41,970 nt of DNA. It comes from Pararhodospirillum photometricum DSM 122. GTDB taxonomy: Bacteria; Pseudomonadota; Alphaproteobacteria; Rhodospirillales; Rhodospirillaceae. The notes beneath the pieces are model-generated. The model saw only the letters and a program-made list of their open reading frames with translations, made no database searches and was not told where the DNA came from. Position numbers and translations under genes: made by a program. This document shows positions 25,721 to 35,357 of the stretch, piece by piece (positions within the stretch are counted from its first letter, which is position 1; each line of letters starts with the position of its first letter). The DNA lies in NCBI RefSeq assembly GCF_000284415.1, contig NC_017059.1:3574836-3616805 (forward strand). The letters run 5' to 3'.

Positions 25721-27001
25721 ATGGATGTGGATTTTGACACCAAAGCCCTTGATCTGATGGACTACGCCGCGTGGAAGCAGCGCGCTGATGCCGCCAAGGT
25801 GGCTTTCGTGCCGTTCGGGGGGGGGCCCTATTACGGCTACGAAGTCGGGGTGATTGATGCGATGCACGACTTGGGCATTGTCCCCGATGCCATGCTGCCT
25901 GGATGCGTGGGCAATTTTGTTGCCCTGTTCTACCTGATGGCCCTGGTGGAAGGGGGAGCGCCGACGGCGTACATCGACCGCTTCTCCAAGGCGGGCCTGA
26001 TGGCAGAAAAAGACTACCTGAAGGCGCCCTTGCCGCCGCTGTTTCCCATGCGGGTGGCCGCCTGGATGCGAGGCTTCACCCAGTACTACACGAGTCCCCA
26101 GGCTTATCAGGATCTGTTTGCGCCCGAGCTGTTTCCTGATGTGCTCAAGGCGGGTATGGACTATCTCCTGCACCCGACCGACCGCAATCTCGGCGTTTTG
26201 ACGCGGAATTTCTGCGTTTGGCATCCGATGATGCGGTTCATGATGGGCGGATACTACTTCGCCCCCATTGGTCCCTTTGGCGAGTTGTACGATCCCCAGA
26301 ACCCGGAAGGCTGGATTGATCCCGCCGTCAATTGGGGCAGCGTTTATAGCAAGCAGGCGCCGCTCTATCTTATGAGCCTGCTGGAAGTTGGCCAGCCTCG
26401 CGTGTCCCTGGCCACCAATTGCATTGATCACCCGGACTTCGCTCCCCTTGATGGGCGGCGGCTGGCCTCCGCGAGCAATTTGCCCTGGCTGATTGGCGAA
26501 ACCAAAATTAACGACACGTGGTATCGCGAGAGCGCGGTGCGCGACGTCGCGACCTTGTCGCCGGCCGCTCTGGATGCCTTGCCGTCGCTGGAGGTGCTGA
26601 TTTGCGTGCAGATCATGCACAGCAATGACACGGGCACGCTGAGTCTGGACAAGGGCAATCACGACAACTACGCCCTGCAAGTCACCGAGATGATTGCCAC
26701 CATCGGCGACGACGACATCGCCCAAGCCCAAAATCATCTGGCCCGGCAGGGCCGGGAGGTCGAGTGGATTGTGATTGAGGCCCAGCCCGACGCCAAGCCT
26801 CACTGGACCCACGAGAACATCACGCAGTGCCGGCAGGCGGGCTATCAGATGGCCATGAGGCAGTTTCTTGCCAATCCCCGGCTGCGGCCCTACATGACCA
26901 AGCTCGACAGTCCGCAGCCGCTGACCGCATGGCCGCGCCGTCCGTCCCGCCCGGTCCCGCCGCTTTCCCTCGTCGAGGCCTCGCGCCTCGCCGCCGAGTA
27001 A
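25721..27001 (+). CDS. patatin-like fold protein lacking the catalytic serine, paralog 2
   Basis: This 426-residue protein is alignable with paralog 1 along nearly its whole length. They share MDVDFDTK, the GGGPYYGYEVGVIDAM loop, PGCVGNF in place of the serine elbow, MSPQAYQDLFAPELFPDV-like segments, and the GPFGELYDPQNPEGW block. The second motif reads YRESAVRD as in paralog 1. Only the last ~35 residues differ clearly. Keeping the same two substitutions in both copies suggests they were inherited together and that the pair does something other than lipid hydrolysis. An FNR-like regulator gene lies 230 bases downstream. Confidence 0.65.
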   Translation: MDVDFDTKALDLMDYAAWKQRADAAKVAFVPFGGGPYYGYEVGVIDAMHDLGIVPDAMLPGCVGNFVALFYLMALVEGGAPTAYIDRFSKAGLMAEKDYLKAPLPPLFPMRVAAWMRGFTQYYTSPQAYQDLFAPELFPDVLKAGMDYLLHPTDRNLGVLTRNFCVWHPMMRFMMGGYYFAPIGPFGELYDPQNPEGWIDPAVNWGSVYSKQAPLYLMSLLEVGQPRVSLATNCIDHPDFAPLDGRRLASASNLPWLIGETKINDTWYRESAVRDVATLSPAALDALPSLEVLICVQIMHSNDTGTLSLDKGNHDNYALQVTEMIATIGDDDIAQAQNHLARQGREVEWIVIEAQPDAKPHWTHENITQCRQAGYQMAMRQFLANPRLRPYMTKLDSPQPLTAWPRRPSRPVPPLSLVEASRLAAE

Positions 27002-27013
27002 CCCCCAAAAAAA

Positions 27014-27060
27014 GACCGAGGGGTCTGGGGAGGCCCGCCTCCCCAGCCTTCCCTTTCTCC
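27014..27060 (+). repeat. dispersed palindromic repeat, copy 6
   Basis: GACCGAGGGGT then CTGGGGAGGC (27025-27034), CC, GCCTCCCCAG (27037-27046) and CCTTCCCTTTCTCC. This is a full forward copy directly after the paralog 2 stop. Confidence 0.88.
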
Positions 27061-27231
27061 CCCTTCCTTGTGCCTCATGACGGCGTTGGAGGCTGTCGTG
27101 CTGATCTTTTATGCAGGGATCGCCCTGGCGGCCTGAAGCCCGGATCCCCGGGGCTTGACCCCGGGAACGGGGGGCGGCACCATAGCGCCATGGTCGGAAA
27201 ATCAGGGGCGCCCCCGGGAGAGCCAAGCAGC

Positions 27232-27957
27232 GTGAAACGAAGCCGCATTGAGGCCGCATGGCGAGGCCAGGCCGAGTGTTCCGGGTGTTCCTTGCGCGAT
27301 CTCGCCTTGTTCGCCGACTTGCAGGAGGCCGACTTCAACCTTATCCATCTGCCCATCGACGAGTTGGAAGTTGAGGCGGGGACCGTGCTGTATAACGCGG
27401 GTGATGAAGCTCGGGCCCTACTGACCGTGCGCACCGGGTTGGTCAAACTGGTTCAATACCTGGGCGATGGCTCGCAACGCATTGTCCGGCTGCTGCGTCC
27501 GGGCGATACCTTGGGGCTGGAGGCGACCTTGGGGGAGAGCTACGAGCACACCGCCGTTGCTCTGCGCCGAGTGTTGTTGTGCCGCATTCCCGTGGATGTG
27601 GTGACTCGCCTCAGTCAGGAGACCCCTCGGTTGCATCGTCAGCTCATGGTGCGCTGGCACAACACCGTGCGACAGGCCGATACGTGGCTCACGGCCTTGT
27701 CCACCGGATCGGCCAAGGCTCGGGTCGCGCGCTTTTTGCTCGACATTCCTCGAGAGCGCGGGGCCGGTGGCCAGCCCTTGTGCGAGATTTTGGGGCGGGA
27801 AGATATTGGGGCCATGCTGGGGGTCACCACCGAAACCGCAAGCCGGGTGATTGCCGAGTTTCGTCGGGCGGGCATTTTGGTCGAGCAGCGACCCAATGTT
27901 TTTGTGTGTGACGATGCCGCCTTGCGGGCGGTGGCCGGGGAGGACGGGCGGTCCTGA
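27232..27957 (+). CDS. Crp/Fnr family transcription regulator, FNR-like with one cluster Cys missing
   Basis: The 241-residue reading starts at GTG 27232 (GGGAGAG upstream); ATG 27190 is an alternative without a ribosome-binding site. The N-terminus has C16 and C19 (CSGC) and a later C117 (VLLCRIP). The position matching the third FNR iron-sulfur ligand (Cys29 of E. coli FNR) is Ala25. A cNMP-fold core follows, then an HTH with TTETASRVIAEF, the E..SR pattern that reads TTGAT half-sites. It is likely an oxygen or redox regulator, but cluster binding is uncertain. Its targets are unknown; the upstream gene is the second patatin-like paralog. Confidence 0.83.
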   Translation: MKRSRIEAAWRGQAECSGCSLRDLALFADLQEADFNLIHLPIDELEVEAGTVLYNAGDEARALLTVRTGLVKLVQYLGDGSQRIVRLLRPGDTLGLEATLGESYEHTAVALRRVLLCRIPVDVVTRLSQETPRLHRQLMVRWHNTVRQADTWLTALSTGSAKARVARFLLDIPRERGAGGQPLCEILGREDIGAMLGVTTETASRVIAEFRRAGILVEQRPNVFVCDDAALRAVAGEDGRS

Positions 27958-28044
27958 CCTTGGGGCGTCGGGGGGCTGGGGGTGGCGGAAAATGTGCCCC
28001 AGGCGACGCCTCGTTCTTGACCCGACGTCCTGGAGCATGGTTGC

Positions 28045-28377
28045 ATGGGCGCTATGGCACCTTCGCCCCCTCATTCCCATCGTGGTCGGCTCCGCGGCTT
28101 TCTGGGCTCCCTGCTGGGGATGCTCGTCGTCGCCTATTTTGGCTATCACGCGGTTCAGGGGGACCGGGGGGTTCTGGCTTTGGCCCGGCTCAATAAGGAA
28201 ATCGAGCACGCCCGTAGCATTCTCGACGAGCGCAAGGCCGAGGAGGCCATCCTTCAGGCCCGGGTTACCCGGCTCTCCCCCGAGAGTCTTGATCGTGATT
28301 TGCTCGACGAGCGGGCGCGCAGCATGCTCAACCGCGTTCGACCCGACGAACTGATCATTCGTCTCGACGATAAATAG
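28045..28377 (+). CDS. ftsB: FtsB/DivIC-like septum formation initiator
   Basis: This 110-residue protein has a short cytoplasmic N-terminus, one membrane helix (about 19-38, FLGSLLGMLVVAYFGYHAVQ) and a periplasmic coiled coil (LARLNKEIEHARSILDERKAEEAILQARV). It closes with SLDRDLLDERARSMLNRVRPDE, the usual FtsB/DivIC ending. These proteins join FtsL and FtsQ in the division complex. ATG 28045 and ATG 28054 are both possible starts. Symbol assigned by family rather than by a diagnostic residue. Confidence 0.82.
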   Translation: MGAMAPSPPHSHRGRLRGFLGSLLGMLVVAYFGYHAVQGDRGVLALARLNKEIEHARSILDERKAEEAILQARVTRLSPESLDRDLLDERARSMLNRVRPDELIIRLDDK

Positions 28378-28453
28378 CGTTGGCTGAAGGCCATCAAGCG
28401 AGGCCCGGGCTGGGGAGGTGCGGCCTCGTCACCCCCCGCCCTTGTGCCTGCCG

Positions 28454-29563
28454 TTAAATCGGCATCAAGGCTTCGTCGCGCAAGAAGGTGGTGACGCCAT
28501 CGAGGACCAAGCCGTCGAAGCCCAGGTCCATGAGGCTGGCAAAGCCCTTGCCCATCAGTTCCAGCCACGCCTTGTCCTGAATGTTGACCCAGTAGAGGCC
28601 CGACTGGCCCGGGAAATAGCCGGTCAGGAAGGCTGGATTGCCCACCTTCCAGTCATCTTTCCAGTAGGGCAGGGTGTCTTGCGCCAGTCCCAGGGTCAGG
28701 CGGGCCATGACCAGTCGCTGGCCGCCCAGGGCCTTGGACTTGAGTCGTGTCACATGCTCCTTGGTCAAGGCCATGTTGCCGTTAAAGAAGGGCTCGATGA
28801 TCAGCATATCGTAATTGTTGTTGATCAGCGGCCGGAGCCAGTCCTCCATCCGCTCATAGCCGTAGGGATCCAGGGCCACCAGCAAGGAGCGGACCTGATC
28901 TAGGGTCTGAATTTTGGCGGCCGTTTCGTTGGCCGGTCGCTCGCGGGGGACGGTACCAAAAGGATGGTCGCTCTGGTCGGTGGTCGCCACCCACACGCCA
29001 TCCGCTTGTCCCTTTTTGTGGGCTTCCTCGGCCGCCTTGGCATCGGCACAGCGCTCGAAGGCGATGAGCTTGAGGTCCAGGGCCTTGAGCCGAGCCAGCC
29101 CCGCGTCGTCCAGCGTGTTGGTTGGCGGCGCGCAATAGCGCTGGTCCAAGACGATGCCGGCAATGTTGCGCACAAAGCGCTTGTGCGGCGTGCCCAGGGG
29201 CAGTTGCGCCATTTGGGTGACCGAGTCGCCCGGTTTGCTGCGTAACACCGCCAGATCAAGGTCGCGCTGGGTTTGGGTGGCTAAAAACTCGCCCCCCCGG
29301 ATGAAGACCTTGAAGTTGGGGTCACGTTTGTGGGCGTACTCGGTGAGGATGTTGATGACCTCGCGCACCGGGGCGCGCAGGTCGGGAATGTCGGTGGGCA
29401 GGATCTTGTAGGGCGGATCCTTGTAGACCCAGGGCGTGATATCGCGGGCGTCGATAATCACCGGCTTCAAGTGGCTGTCTTGGGCATGACTCGGACCCGC
29501 CGCGAGGCAGGCCAGCGCGAGGCCGGTCCCGAGGGCAAAACGGGAAAAGGGCTTCAGAGGCAT
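28454..29563 (-). CDS. secreted TM1410/GH114-like putative glycoside hydrolase
   Basis: This 369-residue protein has a signal peptide ending at SHA (about residue 27). The mature part has a predicted TIM-barrel pattern with DMLIIEPFFNG (about 258-268), LTGYFPGQSGLYWVNIQDKA (about 316-335) and LGFDGLVLDGV near the end, which match the MJ1477/TM1410 group related to endo-alpha-1,4-polygalactosaminidases. The start overlaps the end of the upstream oxidoreductase gene by ten bases and has GGAGA upstream. The substrate is unknown. It is the last gene of a three-gene minus-strand run. Confidence 0.75.
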   Translation of the reverse strand: MPLKPFSRFALGTGLALACLAAGPSHAQDSHLKPVIIDARDITPWVYKDPPYKILPTDIPDLRAPVREVINILTEYAHKRDPNFKVFIRGGEFLATQTQRDLDLAVLRSKPGDSVTQMAQLPLGTPHKRFVRNIAGIVLDQRYCAPPTNTLDDAGLARLKALDLKLIAFERCADAKAAEEAHKKGQADGVWVATTDQSDHPFGTVPRERPANETAAKIQTLDQVRSLLVALDPYGYERMEDWLRPLINNNYDMLIIEPFFNGNMALTKEHVTRLKSKALGGQRLVMARLTLGLAQDTLPYWKDDWKVGNPAFLTGYFPGQSGLYWVNIQDKAWLELMGKGFASLMDLGFDGLVLDGVTTFLRDEALMPI

Positions 29564-30685
29564 CGGACTGTCTCCGCGACCAGATCAGCAAGGGCAAGGC
29601 AGGAGGTCAGGCCCGGCGATTCGATCCCATAAAGGGCGAGGTAGCCGTCCACGCCGGTTTGGGCCGGGCCTTGCAAAACAAAGTCGTGGGCCGGTTCCCC
29701 CTCGGCCTGAATCTTGGGGCGCACCCCGGCATAATCGGGATGCAGGCGATCGGGGGTAAGGTCGGGCCAGTACCGTTGAATAGCCTCGATAAAGGGCAGG
29801 ACCCGCGCCGCGTTCACCGTGTAGTCGAAGGCGTCGGGGCCGGGGGGGGAGATCCATTCGGCATCGGGGCCAAAACGTCCACGTCCCCCCCATGTCGCGG
29901 GTATAGTGCAGGCCAAGCGAGTCTTCGCCCGGCGTCGGGTAGATCAGCCGCGAAAACGGCGGCTTGCCCGACAAGCTGAAATAATTGCCCTTGCAGTAGT
30001 GCTGCGGCGGGATCGCGGCGGGACTGGCCCCAACGAGGGCGCGGGTCAGGGTCTGGGCACCATGGCCGGCGGCGTTGATGACCAAGCGGGCCTGAAGGCT
30101 CAAGGGGTCGGCGCCGCCCACGTCCAAGATCACCCCCTCGGCGCTGGCGCGGCCACCGCGTACCGGGGCGTGGGTCACCAAGGTGGCGCCGTGGGCCTCG
30201 GCTTCGCCCAGAAGCGACAGCATCAGGGTGTGGGTGTCCACAATCCCGGTTTCGGGGGAGTGCAGGGCGGCGCTACAGCGCAAGGCGGGCTCCAGCGCCT
30301 GCGCCTGGGCGGCGTCCAGCCAGTGCAAGGAAACGCCAGCCGCCGCCGCCCGGGCCTGAACCGTTTTGAGGCGCTCGATTTCAGGGGCGCCGCCCTCGGG
30401 CGTGGCGACAATGAGCTTTTCGCACCGGACATGGGGAATGCCCATGGCGGCGCAATACGCATAGAGCGCTTGGCGTCCGGCCACGCACAGCCGAGCTTTC
30501 AGGCTACCCGGGGCGTAATACACCCCGGCATGGATGACCTCGCTGTTGCGCGACGATGTCTGGGTTCCGAAGGCCTCGGCGGCTTCCAGCACCAGGACCT
30601 CGCGTCCGGTCAGGGCCAGGGCCCGGGCAATGGCCAAGCCCACCACCCCGGCGCCCACCACCACACAGTCCACGTGTTCTGTCAT
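29554..30685 (-). CDS. FAD-dependent oxidoreductase (LhgO-like), frameshifted
   Basis: The protein starts at 30685 with GGAAGG upstream. It has the dinucleotide-binding VVVGAGVVGLAIARAL (about 8-23), the SSRNSEVIHAGVYY motif shared with L-2-hydroxyglutarate oxidases, and VINAAGHGAQ. At the C run 29885-29891 the frame shifts. With six instead of seven, TRDMGG continues as RGRFGPDAEW in the frame that ends at 29554 and holds YAGVRPKIQ and IESPGLTS. The rejoined protein of about 377 residues is complete. A base-calling error is the simplest explanation. Confidence 0.85.
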
Positions 30686-30719
30686 GCCCTTGCCTTCCTC
30701 TGCTCAACCAAGGGGGGGA

Positions 30720-31268
30720 CTAGCGCACGCCCGCCAGACGCCGGGTCTCGGCCAGCGACACCACGGCCCGGAAGGGGGCCACCAGCAAGACAGCAAAGGC
30801 CAGCTTGACCGCGAGGTCCCCCAGGGCCCAGGTCAGCCAGGGCAGGCCGGTGCCGGCAAACGCCAGCGAGAAGAACACCGTGGTATCGAGGACCGAGGCC
30901 ACCGTCGAGGCGACCAGTGGCGGCAACCACCACACCCGTTGGCGCAGGCGGTTGAACACGGTGATGTCAAGAAGCTGCGAGCACAGGAAGGCCGAGCCCG
31001 AGGCCACGGCGATCCGGGGATCGGCCAGCCACAAACTGAGCACGACGGCCAGCGCGAAGCCGACCATGGCGACGCCACGCGCCATGCGCGGGCCGACGAG
31101 GCGATTGGTCAGATCCGTGACAAGGAAGGCGGCGGGATAGGTGAAAGCGCCCCAGGTCAGCCAATCGTTGATGGGAAACTGAACGAGATAGTTGGACGAC
31201 ACCACCACAACGGCCATGGCCGTCACGGGCAGCACCGCTCTGCGCTTGATGTTCACGGGGGGCCTCAC
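30720..31268 (-). CDS. yhhQ: queuosine precursor transporter (YhhQ/VUT family)
   Basis: This 182-residue membrane protein has about five hydrophobic segments. Family marks are [20 protein letters not shown] (about 26-45), [14 protein letters not shown], the [22 protein letters not shown] stretch (about 88-109) and [11 protein letters not shown]. It imports queuine-type bases for tRNA Q modification. Starts are GTG at 31268 or GTG at 31253; the sequence does not decide between them. It leads the run yhhQ, oxidoreductase, TM1410-like. A short hairpin AACCG-6-CGGTT lies at 31288-31303 in its leader, but I do not recognise a preQ1 riboswitch. Confidence 0.9.
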   Translation of the reverse strand: MRPPVNIKRRAVLPVTAMAVVVVSSNYLVQFPINDWLTWGAFTYPAAFLVTDLTNRLVGPRMARGVAMVGFALAVVLSLWLADPRIAVASGSAFLCSQLLDITVFNRLRQRVWWLPPLVASTVASVLDTTVFFSLAFAGTGLPWLTWALGDLAVKLAFAVLLVAPFRAVVSLAETRRLAGVR

Positions 31269-31368
31269 GTCGGAGATTTTGCAGGGAAACCGTATTTCCG
31301 GTTCTTTTTCGTACTCTTGTGTGTCGGTCTGTGCAAGGAAGACAAGCCCTTGGCGGGGCGCCCAGGAT

Positions 31369-31412
31369 CAGAGGGGTCTGGGGAGGCCCCCGCCTCCCCA
31401 GCCTTCCTTCTT
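31369..31412 (+). repeat. dispersed palindromic repeat, copy 7
   Basis: GAGGGGT then CTGGGGAGGC (31378-31387), CCCC, GCCTCCCCAG (31392-31401) and CCTTCCTTCTTT. It sits between the divergent yhhQ and ygiQ genes, where a terminator role makes little sense. Confidence 0.87.
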
Positions 31413-31468
31413 TGTCACGCCCATGGTTCCATGCTATACGGAAAGGCTTCTCGCGCCAGGAAGCCGGC

Positions 31469-33608
31469 ATGACCTCCCCTAAAGCTCTGTTTTCGTATAA
31501 GCCGCACTGGGCCATCCGCCTGGGACCGGCCCCGTTTTTGCCCATGTCACGCGCCGATATGGACGCCCTGGGCTGGGATGCCTGTGACATTATCCTGGTG
31601 ACCGGCGATGCCTACGTCGATCACCCCTCCTTCGGCATGGCCCTGATCGGCCGGCTTCTGGAGGCCCAGGGCTATCGGGTGGGGATCTTGAGCCAGCCCG
31701 ACTGGACCAGCGCCGAGGCCTTTCGCGCCCTCGGCCGGCCCACCCTGTATTTCGGCATCACGGCGGGCAACATGGATTCCATGGTCAACCGCTATACCGC
31801 CGATCGCCGGATTCGCCGCGACGACGCCTACACCCCGGGGGGCGAGGCCGGGCACCGGCCCGACCGCGCCGTCATTGTTTATGCCCAGCGGGCCCGCGAG
31901 GCCTACCGCGACGTGCCCATCATTCTGGGCGGCATCGAGGCCTCGCTGCGTCGTTTTGCCCACTATGACTATTGGTCCGACACCGTGCGCCGCTCGGTGC
32001 TGCTCGACAGCAAGGCCGACATCTTGCTGTACGGCAACGCCGAGCGCGCTCTGGTCGAGATGACCCACCGGCTGGCCCGGGGCGAGTCGCCGCGCACCAT
32101 GACCGATCTGCGCGGTGTGGCCCTCGCCCTGTCCGAGCCCGTGGAGGACACTCCCGGGCGTCTGACCCTCTTTGATGCCTCCAGCGTTGATGGACCGCCG
32201 CTTCGTGGCCTCAAGGCGCGGCCCGGGGAGGAAGGGATCCTGCGTCTGCCCGATTTCGACACCGTGCGCGGCGATCCCACCCAATATCTCTATGCCAGTC
32301 GGCTCATGCATCTGGAGAGCAATCCCGGCTCGGCCCGCGCCTTGGTGCAGCGGTACGGCGAGCGCGACCTGCTCATCACGCCGCCGCCCCTGCCGCTCAG
32401 TACCCCCGAGTTGGATCGGGTGTTCGAGCTGCCCTACGCCCGCGCCCCCACATCCCTCCTATGGCGGCCAGCGCATTCCCGCCTGGGAGATGATCCGCCA
32501 TTCGGTGAGTATTGTTCGCGGCTGCTTTGGCGGCTGCTCGTTTTGCGCCATCACCGCCCACGAGGGCAAGATCATCCAAAGCCGGTCCGAGGCCAGCATT
32601 TTACGCGAGATCGCCGAGGTTCGCGACAAGACCGAGGCGTTTACCGGGGTGATCTCCGACTTAGGGGGGCCGTCGGCCAACATGTGGCGGCTGTCGTGCC
32701 GCGATGCCGCGCTGCAACTGGTCTGTCGGCGCTGGTCGTGCCTGCATCCCGACATCTGCCCCAACCTTCAAACCGACCACGGCCCGCTGATCGCCTTGTA
32801 TCGCAAGGCCCGCGCCCTGCCGGGCATTCGCAAGATCGTGATCTCGTCGGGTCTGCGCTACGACTTGGCCTTGCGCTCCCCCGCCTATGTGCGCGAGCTG
32901 GTCAGTCATCATGTCGGCGGTTATCTCAAGATCGCGCCCGAGCATACCGAGGCCGGGCCCTTGCGCTTGATGCTCAAGCCAGGGATGGCGGCCTATGACC
33001 GCTTCAAGGCCTTGTTTGAGCGGTTTTCCAAGGAGGCGGGTAAGGAGCAGTACCTAATCCCCTACTTCATCGCCGCCCATCCCGGCACCCGCGACGAGGA
33101 CATGCTGGCCCTGGCCCTGTGGCTCAAGCGCAACGATTACCGGCTCGATCAGGTCCAGACTTTCCTGCCCACCCCCATGGCTCCGGCCAGCGCCATGTAC
33201 CACGCCGAGGGCAATCCTTTGGTGCCGGTGGCCCGTGGCGCTCTGGAGCGGGTGGTTACAGCGAAGGGGTTGCGTCAACGTCGCTTGCACAAGGCATTCT
33301 TGCGCTGGCACGATCCCGAAAACTGGCCCTTGCTGCGCGAGGCTCTGCGCCACATGGGGCGCACCGATCTCATCGGGCCGTCCAAGCGCCACCTGATTCC
33401 TGCTGGGCGTCCGGCCTTTGCCAAGGGGCCGCGCGTTGGCGAGGGCAAGCCGGTCGTGCCCGCCGCGCCTCGGTCCCGGGAGGAGCGCGAGGTCAAAACG
33501 TTCCAGGGCCATCGGGGGAAGGACGGCGGAAAACAGGCGAGGGGGAAAGAGAAGGCGGGGGAGGCGCGGCCTCCCCAGACCCCTCGGTCACGCAGGCCCT
33601 TCGCGTGA
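31469..33608 (+). CDS. ygiQ: YgiQ family radical SAM protein, frameshifted
   Basis: It starts at ATG 31469 with AGGAAG upstream. The N-terminal part has [17 protein letters not shown] and [21 protein letters not shown], both typical of YgiQ. The frame shifts at the C run 32445-32449; with four C the text runs on as [12 protein letters not shown] into the frame holding the radical SAM cluster motif GCFGGCSFC (CxxxCxxC) and [11 protein letters not shown]. The joined protein is about 710 residues. Its last ~20 residues ([14 protein letters not shown]) are encoded by repeat copy 8, so the native end was overwritten or extended. The role of YgiQ is unknown. Confidence 0.88.
33551..33592 (-). repeat. 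dispersed palindromic repeat, copy 8, inside the ygiQ 3' end
   Basis: CGGGGGAGGC (33556-33565; one change), GCG, GCCTCCCCAG (33569-33578), then ACCCCTCGGTC. It is translated as part of the ygiQ C-terminus. Confidence 0.85.
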
Positions 33609-33752
33609 GGCATACCCCAGCAAGGGAGGGGACTGCCCTCGCCGGCCGGGGGGCTCGTTTACCCGAGTGTCCAGCCCCCTTTGTGGCCCCTGGACCCAAC
33701 GGTGTCGCGGAAGGTAAGCTGCGGCGGGATCAATCACAGCGGGAAGCATAGC

Positions 33753-34380
33753 GTGGAGGAAAAACGCGAACCCATCGCGCTGCGCATCGCTCAGGCCTTG
33801 GCCGAGCGGATCATTGCCGGGGGCATGGCTCCCGGGGCCCCCTTGCGCCAGGACAGCATTGCCGCCGAGTTTGGCGCCAGCCATGTGCCAGTGCGCGAGG
33901 CCTTTCGTCGGTTGGAAGCCCAGGGACTCGCCGTGAGCGAGCCCCGGCGCGGGGTGCGGGTGGCCACCTTTTCGCCGGCTGATGTCCGCGAGGTGGCGGA
34001 AATGCGCGCCGCTCTTGAAGCGCTCGCCTTGCGTCACGCCGCCCCCCATCTGACCCAGGCCATCCTCGACGAGGCCGAGGAAGCCATCCGGGCCGGCGAT
34101 CGGGCGGGGGACGGTGCGGGCCTGGGAGGAGGCCAACCGCGTGTTTCATCGCGTGTTGCTGACGCCCTGCGCCATGCCCCGCTTGCTCCAGCTCATCGAC
34201 GATTTGCACGTGGCCAGCGCCCGCTTTTTGTTCGCCGGGTGGCGTTCGGAATGGGAAGCCCCGTCGGATCGCGATCACCGGGCCATTCTGACCGCGTTGC
34301 GTCAGGGGCACCCGGAGACGGCGGTGGCGATTCTCGTGCGCCACGTGCAGTCGATCGGGCAGCGGCCCGGGCGGTCGTAA
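33753..34380 (+). CDS. GntR/FadR-family regulator, frameshifted
   Basis: The likely start is GTG 33753 (GGGAAG upstream). The winged helix is IALRIAQALAERIIAG, APLRQDSIAAEFGASHVPVREAFRRLEAQGL, typical of GntR. A FadR-type FCD effector domain follows (VAEMRAALEALALRHAA). Near 34105-34114, in CGGGCGGGGGACGGTG, one extra G shifts the frame; after it VRAWEEANRVFHRVLL and APSDRDHRAILTAL complete the FCD domain with its metal-binding His pattern. The joined length is about 209 residues. It probably senses a small carboxylate; the target gene is not evident here. Confidence 0.82.
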
Positions 34381-34432
34381 GGGGAGAAAGAGAAGGCTGG
34401 GGAGGAGGCTTCCTCAGGCCCCACCTTCTTCT

Positions 34433-35086
34433 TTAGGGGTTGGTCACCGGTTCGGGCACCTGGGTTTCCAAGGCGAGATCGACAAGGCGCAGGAAGATAT
34501 TGGTTTCCTGGGCGCCGGCAATGGCGTAGCGGCTGTTGAAAATAAAGCCCGGCACGCCGCTCATGCCGATGGCATGCACGCGGGCGTTCTCGGCGATGAT
34601 ATCGGCAATGTCATCGAAGCTGGCGAGATGCGCGGCAACGCGGTCGGGATCCAGGCCTTCGGCGGCGCCGATGCGTGCCAACTCGTCCTTGTCCCCGATA
34701 TCGCATCCCTCGACAAAATAAGCCGCGAACACACGCTCCAGCAGGGCTTCGCGTTGGGCGGGGGTCTCGCCCAGGCGGACAAGGCGGTGGCTGTCGATGG
34801 TGTTGGGGGTCCGGGTGATGCGATCGAAATTGAGCACAAGGCCCACCTGTTCGGCGCTGGCCTGGGCCGCCTCCAAAATACGCGCAGCCCGTCGCGGGCC
34901 ACCGAACTTGCGTTCCACATAGGCCCGGCGGTCCATACCCGACAGCGGCATGTCAGGACTCAGCAAAAACGGCCGCCAGCGCATCAAGGGTTTGAGGCCA
35001 TTGCGGGCTTCCAGGGCAAGTCGCAATCTCCGCTTGCCGATGTAGCACCACGGGCAAGCCGTGTCGAAAACAAAGTCGATCTCCAT
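34433..35086 (-). CDS. FrnE-like DsbA family oxidoreductase
   Basis: This 217-residue cytoplasmic protein has a thioredoxin-fold DsbA domain. It shows FVFDTACPWCYIGKRRL with the CPWC redox pair (C11-C14), the WRPFLLSPDMP segment, FDRITRTPNTIDSHRLV and the GMSGVPGFIF cis-Pro region (about 173-182), all typical of the FrnE group related to 2-hydroxychromene-2-carboxylate isomerases. It probably acts in oxidative stress or disulfide handling. It is convergent with the GntR gene. Confidence 0.9.
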   Translation of the reverse strand: MEIDFVFDTACPWCYIGKRRLRLALEARNGLKPLMRWRPFLLSPDMPLSGMDRRAYVERKFGGPRRAARILEAAQASAEQVGLVLNFDRITRTPNTIDSHRLVRLGETPAQREALLERVFAAYFVEGCDIGDKDELARIGAAEGLDPDRVAAHLASFDDIADIIAENARVHAIGMSGVPGFIFNSRYAIAGAQETNIFLRLVDLALETQVPEPVTNP

Positions 35087-35357
35087 GGGGCGACGGGGAC
35101 CTCGGGATCAGGACAAACCACTCTGTTGACATAGCTCCCTGACGACCTCGGGTCAACGCGCGATCCTTACCAGGGGCACGGGGCATCGTTCCCGTGCGCA
35201 GGACCAAAGGAAAGAAGAGGTCTGGGGTGGCCGCGCCTCCTCAGCCGTCGTCTCTTTTTTCTTCACCCGATGGCCCTGGGGAGAAAAGGTGGAGTCCGAG
35301 CCGGCGCATGCTATACCCCAGCCCACGCTCCCGCCCGCCCTCCTGTCGAGACCGACC

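Noticed and set aside
26827..27231. long N-terminal extension of the FNR-like regulator
   Set aside because: It overlaps the patatin-like gene in another frame and crosses repeat copy 6; the Crp/Fnr domain starts after 27232.
31281..31310. preQ1 riboswitch before yhhQ
   Set aside because: A 5-bp hairpin is present, but neither the conserved preQ1 core nor the A-rich tail could be recognised.
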